Source of the DNA: Pisaster brevispinus
Lineage: Eukaryota; Echinodermata; Asteroidea; Forcipulatida; Asteriidae
DNA length: 64,000 nucleotides
Reading direction: 5' to 3'
Assembly: GCA_023634235.1 (NCBI GenBank)
Contig: JAMKCF010000001.1
Location: 9,612,758-9,676,757 of the forward strand
The notes under the pieces are model-generated. The model saw only the letters and a program-made list of their open reading frames with translations. It was not told where the DNA came from and ran no database searches. Below, in pieces: positions 1 to 10,020 of the stretch. Numbering within the stretch: the first letter of the stretch is position 1; each line of letters starts with the position of its first letter. A program made the translations under genes and the position numbers.

Positions 1-145
1 AAACACTAAAAACTTCATTTGGATATTGTACTAGTACTGACAAATTAAATCGCAAGAGACAGAATCACCAGTAAATTATTGATGTAAATAGAACATCGTT
101 CCGTCATAGATAAAAATATGTTACAATATACTTTAACAAATAATA

Positions 146-3100
146 TTAATAATATGACGAGCTTGAAAAACCAAGGCGAGCAGGGCGTGTAACAACTCTG
201 CCGCTGCTGGTGCGCTTGCTTGGCATAGTGGGCGGGTGTGGAATGGCATAGTGGGGAGATGGGCGAAGATCAATGTGTAGTGAAGGGGGTTGATCAGGTG
301 GATCTGGGGGTGTTGGCGGAACAGTGATGGGTATGGTTGGGGGACGGGAAGGCAGTGGAAGAGAATCAGAGGGAATGGAGGCGATCGGAAGTGAGGTCAC
401 AGAAGATGGTGATGTAGATGGCAGTGGAGGGATGGGTGAAACATATGGCTTGAGTCTGTTGTAATGGATCCTGTGGGGTTTCGCTTTGGGATCCTGAATG
501 TCAACAATGGAATATGTTACGGGGTCTTCGTCATCGTTGGGATGGAAGGAGAGGACTTTATAGGGACCTTTCCAACGGGGGGCTAGTTTTGTCCGAGATT
601 TGGCGGGGTCATCTCGCCAAACCAGTTGACCAGGTTGGAATGGGGTAAATTTCATTCGAGCATCATGACTAGATTTCTGTGAAGTGCTTGCAAGAGTTTG
701 GTTGTCTGCGGCAAACACGAACGCAGAAGCAAGGCGGGATTTGAGCGAGTGAGCATAGGATTGTGGGGAGGCATGAATCTGAGGGGAAGGGTGTCCAATT
801 AGAACATGGGCGGGGAGTCGAGGCTCTCTACCCTTAGCTAGATAAAACGGGGAATACCCGGTAGAGGAGTGGACGGCAGAATTATATGCCAGCTGGATTT
901 GGGGAAGAACATCATCCCATTCATCGGTGGTGGATGTGGATAAATGTTTGGCAAGTTGATCCTTTAGACTGCGGTTAAAACGCTCAACTTGGCCGTCAGA
1001 TTGGGGATGATAAGGGGATGTACGGGTTTTGATAATCCCAAGTAGTTTACATAACTCTTGGACTAAGGAGCTTTCAAATTGGCGCCCCTGGTCAGTATGC
1101 AACGTGTCAGGGATGCCATGCTCGGATATGTATTTATCAAAAATACATTTAGCAACAGATTGTGCTGTTTGATCGGTTAGAGGGTACAGGTTGACATATT
1201 TGGTAAACTGATCCATGACTACAAGGATGTATCGATTGTTTTTGGATGTTGTAGGCAGTTCTGTTATATCCGCGAAAACGCGCTGGAAGGGATGGGTAGA
1301 GTTGGAAATTTTCATAGGAGCTTTATTACGAGGTGTTGGATTGCGACGGGACTCACATGAACGACACGTTTTACAGTGTGTGTCAATATCGCGGTGAATG
1401 AAAGGCCAGTAACACAGATTAATGGATCGTTGGAAAGTTTTACGTGTGCTAAAATGACCGGCTAAGGGATCACCATGGAGATGAGACAGTACCTGTGGTT
1501 GTAGGGAAAGAGGAATTACCACTTGATTTACTGGTGGTGACTCAGAAGATGGTGAGTGGATTTGTCGACATAAAACACCGTCGATTAAAACGAGGTCACG
1601 GAAGACCTTCCATAGGCGACGGGAAGAACGGGACAGTTTGTTCACAGCGTTATCAGAGAGACAAGAGGGATTCGTTATCCAAGAAATTGCATCTCGAGTA
1701 ACAGGGTCAGCCTGTTGTTCCTTGCGGATATCAATATCAGAACCAATGTTGGTGAAGTCGGGTAGGTGATTGGTAGGCTGCTGTACAGTCAATGGCTGTG
1801 AAGAGGCAGCATTGATAGGGGTAGGGGAAAGTGCAACTGGTGAAAGAGTTGTAGAAGAGAAAACTGATGAACAAGTGGGGGCAGAAGCTACAATAGGGGG
1901 TGGTTGGTCAAGTCCTGTGGGAATTGGGAGAGGAGAGGACTTGTCGGTGGTGGAATGTGGGTGGGCATCAGAAGAGGGTCGTCGCGAGAGGGCATCGGCG
2001 TTACCATGACGCTTGCCATCACGATGGATAATAACCCAATCATAGGGATCTAGTTCAAGCGCCCATCGGGATCTACGGCCAGTACGGTCATTCTGGACAA
2101 GAAGTTTCCGTAAACCCACAAGTGGTTTGTGATCGGTTACAACTGTAAATTGAGTGCTGGCAAGATAGTGCCGAAAATGGCGAATAGACCACACAATAGC
2201 CCAAAGTTCACGGTCATAGGTGGACCAGCGTCGTTCGGCAGCAGTCAAAACGTGACTAGCATACGCAACAACGCGTTCTTGTCTATTGTGGGTTTGAGAT
2301 AGCACGGAACCAATTGCGGCATGGGAGGCGTCCGTGTATATGATGAAGGGTTGGGAAGGGTCAGGGTACGCCATGATAGGTGGGTGTGTCAAAGCATCAC
2401 GGAGGGAAGTAAATGCATCTTCACACTCAAGGGACCAGTCAAATGTAGCACCTTTTTGGGTAAGCCTGTGTAGGGGTGCAGCAATTTTGGCAAAGTTTTT
2501 GACAAACCTACGGTAATAGGAGCAAAGGCCCAAAAATGAACGGACTTGAGTGGGAGTGCGTGGGGTTGGCCATGTGCGAACACGATCAGTGTTAGCTGGA
2601 TCAGGGCGGATACCGTCTTGGGATACAACATGGCCAAGAAACGTCACTTCCGTGCGAAGAAACTGACATTTGCTAGGTTTCAGCTTTAAGTTAGCCTGTT
2701 GGAAACGTTTTAGAACGTGTTCTAAGTTAATCATGTGATGTTCGAAGGATTTCCCAACAATAATCACATCATCAAGATAAACCAAGCATGTCGACCAATG
2801 AAGCCCGTGTAAGACGAGTTCCATCAGTCGCTGAAAGGTGGGTGGGGCATTGGTTAAACCCATAGGCATAACTTTGAACTGATAAAGACCGTCACCAGTT
2901 GTAAATGCGGTCTTCTCTCTGTCATCAGGATGGACAGCGACTTGCCAGTAACCACTGGATAAGTCAACTGTGGTAAAATACACAGAGCCAGATAGGGCAT
3001 CTAATGTATCATCAGTACGGGGGAGGGGGTGGGAGTCCTTTACCGTAAGTTTATTGAGTTTACGATAGTCGACACAAAAGCGATAAGTGCCGTCTTTCTT

Positions 3101-4243
3101 CTTAACCATGACAATGGGAGAGCACCATGGACTATGGCTGTCCTCAATGACGTCTTGATCAAGAAGGGTGGTGATTTGTGCTTGAATTTCGGTTTTTAAT
3201 TTTGGAGATGTGCGATATGCACGCTGACGCACGGGAGGTGATTCACCGGTGCGAATTCTGTGCTCAACTAAGTCAGTACGACCGTAATCATTAGCACTTT
3301 TACTGAATACATCAGAGTATTTACAGAGGAGTGTACGGAGCAACTGAAGTTGTGGCGGGGAAACATTGGCCTTAGAGAGGTTTACTGGCGGTAGCTGATT
3401 GGGAGGAGAATTAATCTGATTGACAGATGGTGGGAGGCTGAATTCGCTGGTATCAGGATTAGCAAGGGAGAAAAATTGCCCCAAGCGAGTACCAGAGTGT
3501 AATGTAATGTCGTCTCGGGAGGGGTTCATTAGACGGACAGTGGTAAGTCCGGAATCGGCAGAGGAAACTGTACGAGCAATGGCAAGGCTAGAGCGAGGGG
3601 AATAATCAGGTTCAAAAAAACCTGTAAAACCATCGGGTACATAACCACATATAGGTGGGATAAGGGAGGCGGAGGCATTGAGTTCGGACATGGCAGGAAT
3701 AGTAAAAGTAGACTGTACTTGTACATTACAACAAAGTGGAGCATCCCGGGGAAAGTGAACTAAGGGGATGGATTGATTGTCAAATGTAGTGGTGTCAGTG
3801 GTTAGGTTTATATCCATTTGATGGGCTGAGAAAAAGTCCCAACCAAGGAGGCAATGTTTTGAAACACCACGAACAACTTGAAACGTATGGGAAATAGTAG
3901 ATGTCCCAATACGAAGAGTGAGCAAGAGTTGGCCAAGTGTGTCCATACATTGGCCAGTGACAGAAAGAGTGGGGGTAATTAGTGGGGTGAGAGGTTTACA
4001 CTTGATTTGTGGGATTTGCATGCGAAAAGATTCACTGATAAGTGAAACATCAGAACCAGTGTCTAGAAAAGCATATACATTGCTGTCTTCTACAACAATA
4101 GGAATAAAAGGCTGAGGTTGAGAGTGTAAAGTGGGCAAGTCAAAGGAATGCACATCACATGAGTTATTGGAAGGTGGAAAAGGGATTGGGGCCTGTGGTA
4201 AATGTGAAGTTAGCGAAAGGCCCGTATCACTAACTAGTTCTCG
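146..4243 (-). CDS. pol: Gypsy Pol: protease, reverse transcriptase, RNase H, integrase
   Basis: No ATG is needed if it is made by -1 shift from gag; positions here count from the GTG codon at 4153. Order: aspartic protease with DTG at 31-33; reverse transcriptase with YLDD at 459-462 and the usual upstream SPWCSPIVMVKKKDG and VDYRKLN motifs; RNase H beginning about IIYTDASHAAIGS; chromatin-free linker; integrase zinc domain (H-x4-H type, then CKTCRSC); integrase core with the first Asp at about 962 (FADITEL), the second in HTDQGRQF and the Glu in HPQSDGQVERFN; a basic C-terminus with GPYKVLSF and a proline/serine-rich tail. No stop or frameshift is visible over 1,335 codons, so the enzyme set could be functional. 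No envelope gene and no chromodomain was recognised. Confidence 0.95.
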   Translation of the reverse strand, partial: RELVSDTGLSLTSHLPQAPIPFPPSNNSCDVHSFDLPTLHSQPQPFIPIVVEDSNVYAFLDTGSDVSLISESFRMQIPQIKCKPLTPLITPTLSVTGQCMDTLGQLLLTLRIGTSTISHTFQVVRGVSKHCLLGWDFFSAHQMDINLTTDTTTFDNQSIPLVHFPRDAPLCCNVQVQSTFTIPAMSELNASASLIPPICGYVPDGFTGFFEPDYSPRSSLAIARTVSSADSGLTTVRLMNPSRDDITLHSGTRLGQFFSLANPDTSEFSLPPSVNQINSPPNQLPPVNLSKANVSPPQLQLLRTLLCKYSDVFSKSANDYGRTDLVEHRIRTGESPPVRQRAYRTSPKLKTEIQAQITTLLDQDVIEDSHSPWCSPIVMVKKKDGTYRFCVDYRKLNKLTVKDSHPLPRTDDTLDALSGSVYFTTVDLSSGYWQVAVHPDDREKTAFTTGDGLYQFKVMPMGLTNAPPTFQRLMELVLHGLHWSTCLVYLDDVIIVGKSFEHHMINLEHVLKRFQQANLKLKPSKCQFLRTEVTFLGHVVSQDGIRPDPANTDRVRTWPTPRTPTQVRSFLGLCSYYRRFVKNFAKIAAPLHRLTQKGATFDWSLECEDAFTSLRDALTHPPIMAYPDPSQPFIIYTDASHAAIGSVLSQTHNRQERVVAYASHVLTAAERRWSTYDRELWAIVWSIRHFRHYLASTQFTVVTDHKPLVGLRKLLVQNDRTGRRSRWALELDPYDWVIIHRDGKRHGNADALSRRPSSDAHPHSTTDKSSPLPIPTGLDQPPPIVASAPTCSSVFSSTTLSPVALSPTPINAASSQPLTVQQPTNHLPDFTNIGSDIDIRKEQQADPVTRDAISWITNPSCLSDNAVNKLSRSSRRLWKVFRDLVLIDGVLCRQIHSPSSESPPVNQVVIPLSLQPQVLSHLHGDPLAGHFSTRKTFQRSINLCYWPFIHRDIDTHCKTCRSCESRRNPTPRNKAPMKISNSTHPFQRVFADITELPTTSKNNRYILVVMDQFTKYVNLYPLTDQTAQSVAKCIFDKYISEHGIPDTLHTDQGRQFESSLVQELCKLLGIIKTRTSPYHPQSDGQVERFNRSLKDQLAKHLSTSTTDEWDDVLPQIQLAYNSAVHSSTGYSPFYLAKGREPRLPAHVLIGHPSPQIHASPQSYAHSLKSRLASAFVFAADNQTLASTSQKSSHDARMKFTPFQPGQLVWRDDPAKSRTKLAPRWKGPYKVLSFHPNDDEDPVTYSIVDIQDPKAKPHRIHYNRLKPYVSPIPPLPSTSPSSVTSLPIASIPSDSLPLPSRPPTIPITVPPTPPDPPDQPPSLHIDLRPSPHYAIPHPPTMPSKRTSSGRVVTRPARLGFSSSSYY

Positions 4244-5631
4244 TTTCCCTGGTTCTGAGTGGTGGTATTTGACAGAGTGGGAGTGTTAAAAGTAACACGA
4301 CGAGTGTCGGGGCTTGGGGATCTACCGCGGGTATTGGTGCGTTCACGGCTGCTGGGACGACTAGTATGAGCGGTCAAATTTTGGGATTGGCGATCGCGGC
4401 TGTCAACGCGACGTGTATCATTGTGGCGACCACGGCTATCATCACGACGGTAATTGTCACGGCTATCAGCGCGCCGGTAAGTGTCACGGCGGTCACGGCT
4501 GTCGTCGCGGCGGTAACTGCTACGGCGTTCACGGCTATCATCGCGGGGGTAACTACTGCGTCGGTCACGGCTGTCATTGCGCTGGTAGTTGTCACGGCGA
4601 TCACGGCTGTCGTCGCGGCGGTAACTGCGGCGGTCACTGCTGTCATCGCGGCGGTAAGTGTCGCGCCGGTCACGGCTGTCATCGCGACGGTAACTGTTGC
4701 GACGGTCATGGCTATCATCGCGGCGGTAACTGTCGCGGCGGTCACGGCTGTCATCGCGGCGGTAACTATTCCGGCGGGCACGGCTGTCATCGCGGTGGTA
4801 ACTGTCGCGGCGGTCACGGCTATAGTCACGTGTGACAGAAAAGTAGTTGTCACGTCTAGAGCGCGGGTGGGGACTGCTGGAACGAAAAGAGTGGGTTGCA
4901 TACGATGGAGAGGAGGAGCGAAGACAGTGACGGACGTCAGAACAGAGGTCATTCAAGGATAGTTTGAAGTCATGGAATGAATGTTGGAGGGAGTCAATGG
5001 AAGACACTGATGGAGCTGAAACAGCTGGGGATGGCAAGGTAGTAGGTGGGGAAGCTGTAGGGGGATGAATGGTCATGGGTAGGGCGGAGGTAGCTTCATG
5101 GGCGCGCTCAATTTGAACAGCTAAACGCAAAGCGGCATCTAATGTTGTCACACCCTGCTCATGGATTCTTAACTGTAAGTACGGGGCTAAACCCGCAACA
5201 AATCGACGAAACTTTTCCCCATTTTTAGCTTTTTGACCGTAGTCAGGGAAAGCTTCGTTAACGAGGCGGCTGATGTCAGCAGAGAATACCTCAAGGGCTT
5301 CGCCTGGGAGGCGGGGACGGGCATTAATGCAAGTTTGGAATTTGAAGATGGTTAATCTTTGTGCAAAAACAGAATTCAGTGCTGTTTTGGATTTATCATA
5401 GTCACTTTTGACGTCATGAGAAAAACTGTCCCACAAGGTGAAAGCGGCACCAGTTAAGCGGGCTGGCAGGAGGGTGGCTAATTGGGGTTTGTGGGAATGA
5501 GGGTCGGCATCCAGGGCAACTTCCAGACGGCGACACCATAAATTGAAATCTTCGGTGCCATCGCCGGAAAATGGGGGAGGTAGTTCGGTTTTAAAATGAA
5601 CCGGGGTAGTGGTGGAGGTTGGGGTGGACAT
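4234..5631 (-). CDS. gag: Gag protein of the Gypsy element, arginine-aspartate rich C-terminus
   Basis: About 465 residues from the ATG at 5631; an upstream in-frame extension to 5679 is hydrophobic and less likely. Residues about 15-180 (LPPPFSGDGTEDFNLWCRR onward) look like a retrotransposon Gag capsid region, the protein that packages the RNA. A proline/serine linker follows. The last third (encoded about 4380-4850) is a run of imperfect 12-residue units of the type RRDDSRDRRDSY, i.e. a 36-bp minisatellite in frame. No CX2CX4HX4C zinc knuckle is present anywhere; the basic RD/RS-like repeat may replace it in RNA binding (inference). The gene ends with a TAG nine bases after the shift heptamer. 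The long open frames on the opposite strand across the repeat are by-products of it. Confidence 0.88.
   Translation of the reverse strand: MSTPTSTTTPVHFKTELPPPFSGDGTEDFNLWCRRLEVALDADPHSHKPQLATLLPARLTGAAFTLWDSFSHDVKSDYDKSKTALNSVFAQRLTIFKFQTCINARPRLPGEALEVFSADISRLVNEAFPDYGQKAKNGEKFRRFVAGLAPYLQLRIHEQGVTTLDAALRLAVQIERAHEATSALPMTIHPPTASPPTTLPSPAVSAPSVSSIDSLQHSFHDFKLSLNDLCSDVRHCLRSSSPSYATHSFRSSSPHPRSRRDNYFSVTRDYSRDRRDSYHRDDSRARRNSYRRDDSRDRRDSYRRDDSHDRRNSYRRDDSRDRRDTYRRDDSSDRRSYRRDDSRDRRDNYQRNDSRDRRSSYPRDDSRERRSSYRRDDSRDRRDTYRRADSRDNYRRDDSRGRHNDTRRVDSRDRQSQNLTAHTSRPSSRERTNTRGRSPSPDTRRVTFNTPTLSNTTTQNQGNEN
4243..4249 (-). promoter_or_regulatory. Candidate -1 ribosomal frameshift heptamer between gag and pol
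   Basis: The minus strand reads GGGAAAC, and in the gag frame it is split as G GGA AAC, exactly the X XXY YYZ pattern of -1 slippery sites; the same heptamer is known from retroviral gag-pro junctions. A slip back by one base enters a frame that stays open from the site into pol without a stop. I did not establish a downstream pseudoknot. Confidence 0.75.
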
Positions 5632-5804
5632 GGTAAGAAAAACAGCAGTAAATACGTAAAGATTAAATACGTAAAGCACTAAAATATATCACAATACAAA
5701 TGTAAAAAGAACAAAAATATGCAATGGTGGCAGTTGTAATGGAATCTCAGTAACAATAATAACAAAAGAACTTATCACAAGGAGCAGGCCGTCACTTGGT
5801 GGAA

Positions 5805-5893
5805 GAACAGTTCAAGGAAACGGAGCAAAAGCAGGAAACAGGAACAGTTCAAGGAAACGGAGCAAAAGCAGGAAACAGGAACAGTTCAGGACT
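5805..5893. repeat. 37-bp tandem repeat in the Gypsy leader
   Basis: Two full copies starting at 5805 and 5842 and a third partial copy at 5879, unit beginning GAACAGTTCAAGGAAACGG. The following leader to about 6250 is rich in degenerate CAGGAACA units. It lies between primer site and gag, a region that normally carries packaging and leader signals; no function is shown. Confidence 0.85.
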
Positions 5894-6344
5894 GGAACAA
5901 GGTGGAGCTGGAACAAATCGGAACAGGACAAATGCAGAGCAGGAACAAAAACGGTCAGGAACACAGTTTGAAGACAGGAGCGAAGAGCAGGAAAACAGGA
6001 ACGATAGAGGACAGCGAAGGGCGGTTGTCACAGCAAGGGGCAGGCGAAGACGACGATGGAACAATGTTCAGGAAGAGGGGCAGCAAACAATGACGGAAAA
6101 ACAGGAACACGGGAACATGCAGGAGCAGGGGGATAGCAGGCTATACTGGGCTGGAACGGTGACTGAAAAGGTGAAGCAAAATTTGGCTTGCAACACGACA
6201 GCACGCACGGCAAGAGTTCCGGGTGCAGGACAGTATGGAGGAGATCCGCACACTCAGTAAACAGCTCAAAATCAGTCAACAGACAGCAGAAAAAGTTCAC
6301 CGGAGGTAAAGAGGCGGCAGATCGATGGCTCAGGCAGGTTAAAA

Positions 6345-6356
6345 CCGCTGCTACCA
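6345..6356 (-). promoter_or_regulatory. Primer binding site, initiator tRNA-Met type
   Basis: Minus strand reads TGGTAGCAGCGG starting one base inside the LTR end. This matches the complement of the 3' end of animal initiator tRNA-Met (TGGTAGCAGAGG from memory) with one mismatch. Position and sequence together support its role in priming minus-strand DNA synthesis. Confidence 0.65.
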
Positions 6357-6357
6357 G

Positions 6358-6974
6358 TGTAACGCAGGAATTTAATGTGTGCAGGGAATTGATGTCGTCC
6401 TCAGCTTTCCTGGTTAACTATATAAACTGTAACTGTTCGGGTGAACGTGTACCGGAGCAGAGGGCGAGTGTAGACGTCAATGAATAAATGGTGGTACAAC
6501 AAACAAACGTTTCGGCCAAACTTCAATAATAATTTATTTGACAGATAAAACGATTGCAAATACACAGGTATAACAAATCTAGCTGGTAGATATATGAGAG
6601 GCGAGTCTCTGGAGCCAGTCGGAGCACTCAAGAATGAGAGTCCGAATAAGAACACTTTAAAACGAGAATTTGGGGGATGTTATATAGGGTTTCTGGAGGT
6701 GGGGTGTATCTAGATTTAGCAATGATGTCACAGAGAAAATACATAAGATCAGTGACATCATTTGAATATAATAAGTTTGGATGAGGTAATGGTCAGCAGG
6801 GGAGTAATGGTCAGTGCCTTGGGGAACCTTGGGGTTATAGCCTAAGAATGTGTGTGGTGTGTTTTACAAGATAAGGGAGTGAGCTTTGAAGTGAAATGGA
6901 CCACCTGTCGATAATGTTATAATTACAGGGGATAGGGGGGATGGTGAATTTAGTTCCAGAAAATGAGCCTTACA
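6358..6974 (-). repeat. 5' LTR of the Gypsy element
   Basis: About 617 bp, bounded by TGTAAG at 6974 and GTTACA at 6358 on the minus strand, i.e. the usual TG...CA with short inverted ends. The 6358 end is one base from the primer site. Inside, on the minus strand, lie a TATA-like TATATA (about 6681-6686) and an AATAAA polyadenylation signal (6533-6538), in the expected promoter-then-polyA order. The outer boundary is set only by the inverted TTACA motif, because the second LTR is not available for comparison. Confidence 0.7.
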
Positions 6975-7378
6975 CTATTTTGAAAGGTCATAATTACCTT
7001 TCACGCTGAACAATTAAGCTAAATTTGCTCTTATGACATTTAGTTTTCAAAACTCTGCAGGTGACCTGGAACAAACTTAAACCAATTGGTCTGCATTCTA
7101 GACCACGTCTTAGTCTGTTTTAAGTGCATGTGGTGGTGGATTTCCACTGAAAGTGTTACTAGAGCAATTTTGGGGAAAGCAGAAACGATTGTAAACCTTT
7201 CAGACATTATATCAGACTACTATTTAATGAGTTAGTTAAGTTATTTGGGTTCACAGTTTGTCTGTAATATCGCATTAAAAAAAGGGTCATTATTGGGGAT
7301 TTGGCAAAACTTGAAAGCATTTTGAGAATCACATGTCCTGATACATGTCATTGCTAAAGGGTCTGGATACGACTTAAA
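6975..7378. other. Intergenic sequence, nothing recognised
   Basis: AT-rich sequence between the Gypsy LTR and the THAP remnant. No coding frame, repeat family or RNA was recognised. Confidence 0.5.
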
Positions 7379-7690
7379 ATGCCAAAAACGTGTGCTGTTG
7401 GAGGCTGCACAAGGAGCAGCACTAAATATCCTCATTTTAGCTTCCTAAAATTTCCAGCAGATTCTGTTATTAGGAGACGATCGATACGTTTTGTAAACAC
7501 AACGCGATCGAACTTCAACGTTTCGAAGTGTTTGTTGATATGTGCATCGCACGCACTTCACCGACGACTGCTTCTGTGCTCGGATACATCGACCGAACTC
7601 AAGCAACAGTTTGGATTGGATTCACCCCTAAAACTACCCTGAAAACTGGTGCAGTTCCAACAACACTGAAGGCCCCTAATATTTCTACAT
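7379..7690 (+). pseudogene. THAP zinc-finger domain remnant
   Basis: Starts MPKTCAVGGCTRSSTKYPHF and has the THAP layout: C-x4-C, the FLKFPAD segment, then LLICASH (C-x2-H). After the His the frame is lost: a 4-base duplication (CGCA within gcatcgcacgcactt, about 7546-7556) shifts what would read HFTDDCF, and the closing AVPT-type motif (KTGAVPTTL, about 7641-7670) sits in yet another frame. THAP domains bind DNA and occur in many animal transposases. It could be the first exon of the YqaJ gene that follows, or an independent relic; the candidate transposon end at 8074 argues for the latter. Confidence 0.65.
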
Positions 7691-8010
7691 CGTGGTCGGG
7701 GGAACAAGATGAAAAGCCACAGAGTGAAAGGGCAGAACGGAGGGGAAAAAACTGGAGCGAACAAGGGTGAGTGTGTGGTTGGTGAAACAGTAAAGTATCA
7801 CGAAAGTGGGGACTGGCCGCGGCATGCATTGCAGGCATGATCGGACCGGCCCCCAACCAAAAGTTTCCCCATGTTTTCAAGGAAGTGTGGCTTCGACGTG
7901 TGCATGGTAATCTTTATATGTTTTTGCCCTATTTATGTGATATATTTCATGGTGGTCTTGCATTTATTGCATGCTGTGTTATGTATAAAATTGATGAAAC
8001 GATCGATCAG

Positions 8011-9920
8011 ATGAGATTGAGATCGGGGAAAAAGACGTGTCCGGATACTGGGCAATGTGTACATAATATAAGTCTTCGCAAGCGAAGTGGTGACGTAATC
8101 GAGGTGACCTCAGGGCGTTTCCATAACGACCGGATCACGGATCCCAAAGCGATTCGTCGTGGCGAAATTGCCCTAAAATCCAATCACCTGGTGAAGTTTC
8201 ATTTAGACAACACAACGGCAATTCCTTGGAAGTGTTCAAGCTAGTCAGGGAAACAAGAAGTACAAAGTAGAGGTAAGTTAAAATACCTTCGTAAAAAAAA
8301 AAAAATTCTCTAACAAACGTGTTATTCAATTCAACTGTTCAAGTAAGTATTTCGATGGTCGTTTTATTTATGCAACGTTTAATTTTAATTGTTAGTGGAT
8401 CGTACTTAGGTGCATTGTGGTTTTTCTTGCCTCAGGTTTGGCAAAACAAAAATGCTTTAGTTTGTCCGGGGACGACGGCTTCCGATGTATCTCTCGTTAG
8501 ATGGCCGGCACAGCATACGGTCACCAGTGACAGTGGCAACGCGTATGCATGCCCTCAAGCAACTCCTACGACTCGAGTGGTCGTATTATGTCAAAGTCGA
8601 CCATGGAGGAAAATGGACTGAAGGCCTACTAGTACATGTAGAAATTTCAATTCAATGGTCTTACTTCAGACACTAGAAAATGTTGAATTATTTTCTGAAA
8701 AATATACACAAAATTATTTAAGTTATCTACATGTACATGTATTTTAAAAGTGAATGCAACCTTCATGCAGATCTTTCGTGTGTGTATTTAATAATATTTG
8801 TAAACAAATTATAATTATTATTTTTTCTTCTTTTGAATTTCCAGATAGACTTGAATGACGATGGCACCATCAGGAATGCTAGGTGTGAGTGCGCACGTGG
8901 AAAGTACAAGTGTCACCACATGGGTGCGTTGATGCTGCATGGCTTAAGAAATGTGTCCTCAACAGATGATCTCTGTTCCTGGAATAGACAGCCTATAACT
9001 GATGGAATGAAGACGGTATCGGATATTTTCCCAGCAAAGCCGTACACTCCTGTATCTAGAGAAACTACGCAAGAGGACTGTAACTTCTTTCGGGCAAAGT
9101 TGAAGTTGAACAATGTGGTGTGCGGCATGAGATGGTTCCTTGCCCCAGAGCCACCTGCATCTTCACTCCCTGCAAAACTGGTTGGTGACATTCTTGAGGA
9201 CAGAAGTTTCGTTTCATCATCCGATCAACTGGGATATTTCCTTAAAGAAGTTAAGGTTTCGGCTGAAGAGATAGTTGCGGTCGAGAAAGAAACGCGCGGG
9301 CAGAGAGACAATTCCCTTTGTGGAATGTTTCGTAAAGGAAGACTTACTGCAAGTAATTTTGGTCCGGTAATACTAAATAAAAACTCGAACCGACAGCCAT
9401 CTGCCTCTTTCTTGAAGACAGTCTTGGGAGAGTATGACCTCTCAGGTCTGAAGGCCATCCAGTATGGTATACACCATTAAAAACAAGATGCCATTAACGC
9501 ATATCAGACAATGACTGGCTTAACAGTTGAAGAGTCTGGACTTTGGCTCCATCCAACAGGTGTCCTTGGTGCATCACCCGATGGCATTGTGGATGAGAAA
9601 ATCCTCATTGAAGTCAAGTGTCCTCACAAGCTTAAAGATATGCGTTTGGAGGATGCTATGACTCAAAAGGATTTTTCTTATCAACAAAGCCTGATGGTTC
9701 ACTAGGTCTATCAGACACAAATCAAGCAAAACGGTACTACCACCAAGTCCAAGGGCAACTCGCACAAGCAAACAGACAGCTTTGTCATTTTGTTGTTTGG
9801 AGCCCTATTGAACAGCCCAAGATAATTGAAATACCCAAGGACAATGAATGGGCAGTTAATATTCCCAAGTTGGTCGACTTCTACACAAAAAATATTTTTA
9901 CAGTGCTTGCAGAACAGTGA
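8011..9920 (+). pseudogene. SWIM zinc-finger / YqaJ-type exonuclease of an ISL2EU-like transposon, broken
   Basis: Two exons. Exon 1 ends at 8272 (GAG|GTAAGT) after a segment with RRGEIALKSNH and, after a frameshift near 8225, VQASQGNKKYKVE. The intron 8273-8844 ends in a pyrimidine tract and CAG. Exon 2 continues in phase 0 with IDLNDDGTI, a SWIM finger (CECARGKYKCHH: CxC...CxH) and a YqaJ nuclease core: GLWLHPTGVLGASPDGIV and LIEVKCPH (the D and ExK metal ligands), then YYHQVQGQLA. Lesions: a TAA at 9478-9480 where the family has the catalytic Glu (GIHH-stop-KQDA), and a shift near 9690. YqaJ nucleases are lambda-exonuclease-like and accompany some eukaryotic DNA transposons. A polyA signal lies at about 10012. 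The 5' end is uncertain. Confidence 0.8.
8074..8144 (+). repeat. Candidate left terminal inverted repeat of the ISL2EU-like element
   Basis: TTCGCAAGCGAAGTGGTGAC here faces TTCGCGAGCGAAGTGATACG read on the minus strand from 13486. The match goes on with ACGT, GAGGT and GGATCACG blocks at nearly equal spacing (43 and 45 bases after ACGT). The similarity is interrupted, and this stretch also lies inside an open frame continuous with the nuclease, so the call is tentative. Confidence 0.45.
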
Positions 9921-10020
9921 TCTTCATTTTCATAACTTTGTTCATGTTTTCATAATTGTGTACATGTTCATCATGAGCATTACATGAAAATTTGTAACAG
10001 AAGTACTGTTAATAAAATTT

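Larger units (their letters stand above)
1..6974 (-). mobile_element. Ty3/Gypsy LTR retrotransposon, 3' LTR outside window
   Basis: Minus-strand order is 5' LTR (6974-6358), primer site (6356-6345), long leader, gag (5631-4234), then pol (to 146) in the -1 frame. RT-RNase H-integrase order in pol places it in Ty3/Gypsy. No sequence in 1-145 resembles the 5' LTR, so the 3' LTR must lie left of the window. Gag and pol are both open over their full length, which suggests a young copy. Target-site duplication cannot be checked with one end missing. Confidence 0.93.

Noticed and set aside
146..4153. Envelope gene (errantivirus type) in the Gypsy element
   Set aside because: Pol ends at 146 and no env frame is visible; only 145 bases remain before the window edge.
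4366..4962. Long open frames on both strands across the gag repeat
   Set aside because: They mirror the 36-bp in-frame minisatellite of gag and give low-complexity Ala/Val/Thr or Gly/His products.
6188..6487. Frames in the Gypsy leader and LTR
   Set aside because: They lie in LTR, primer site and repeat-rich leader and show no Gag or envelope features.
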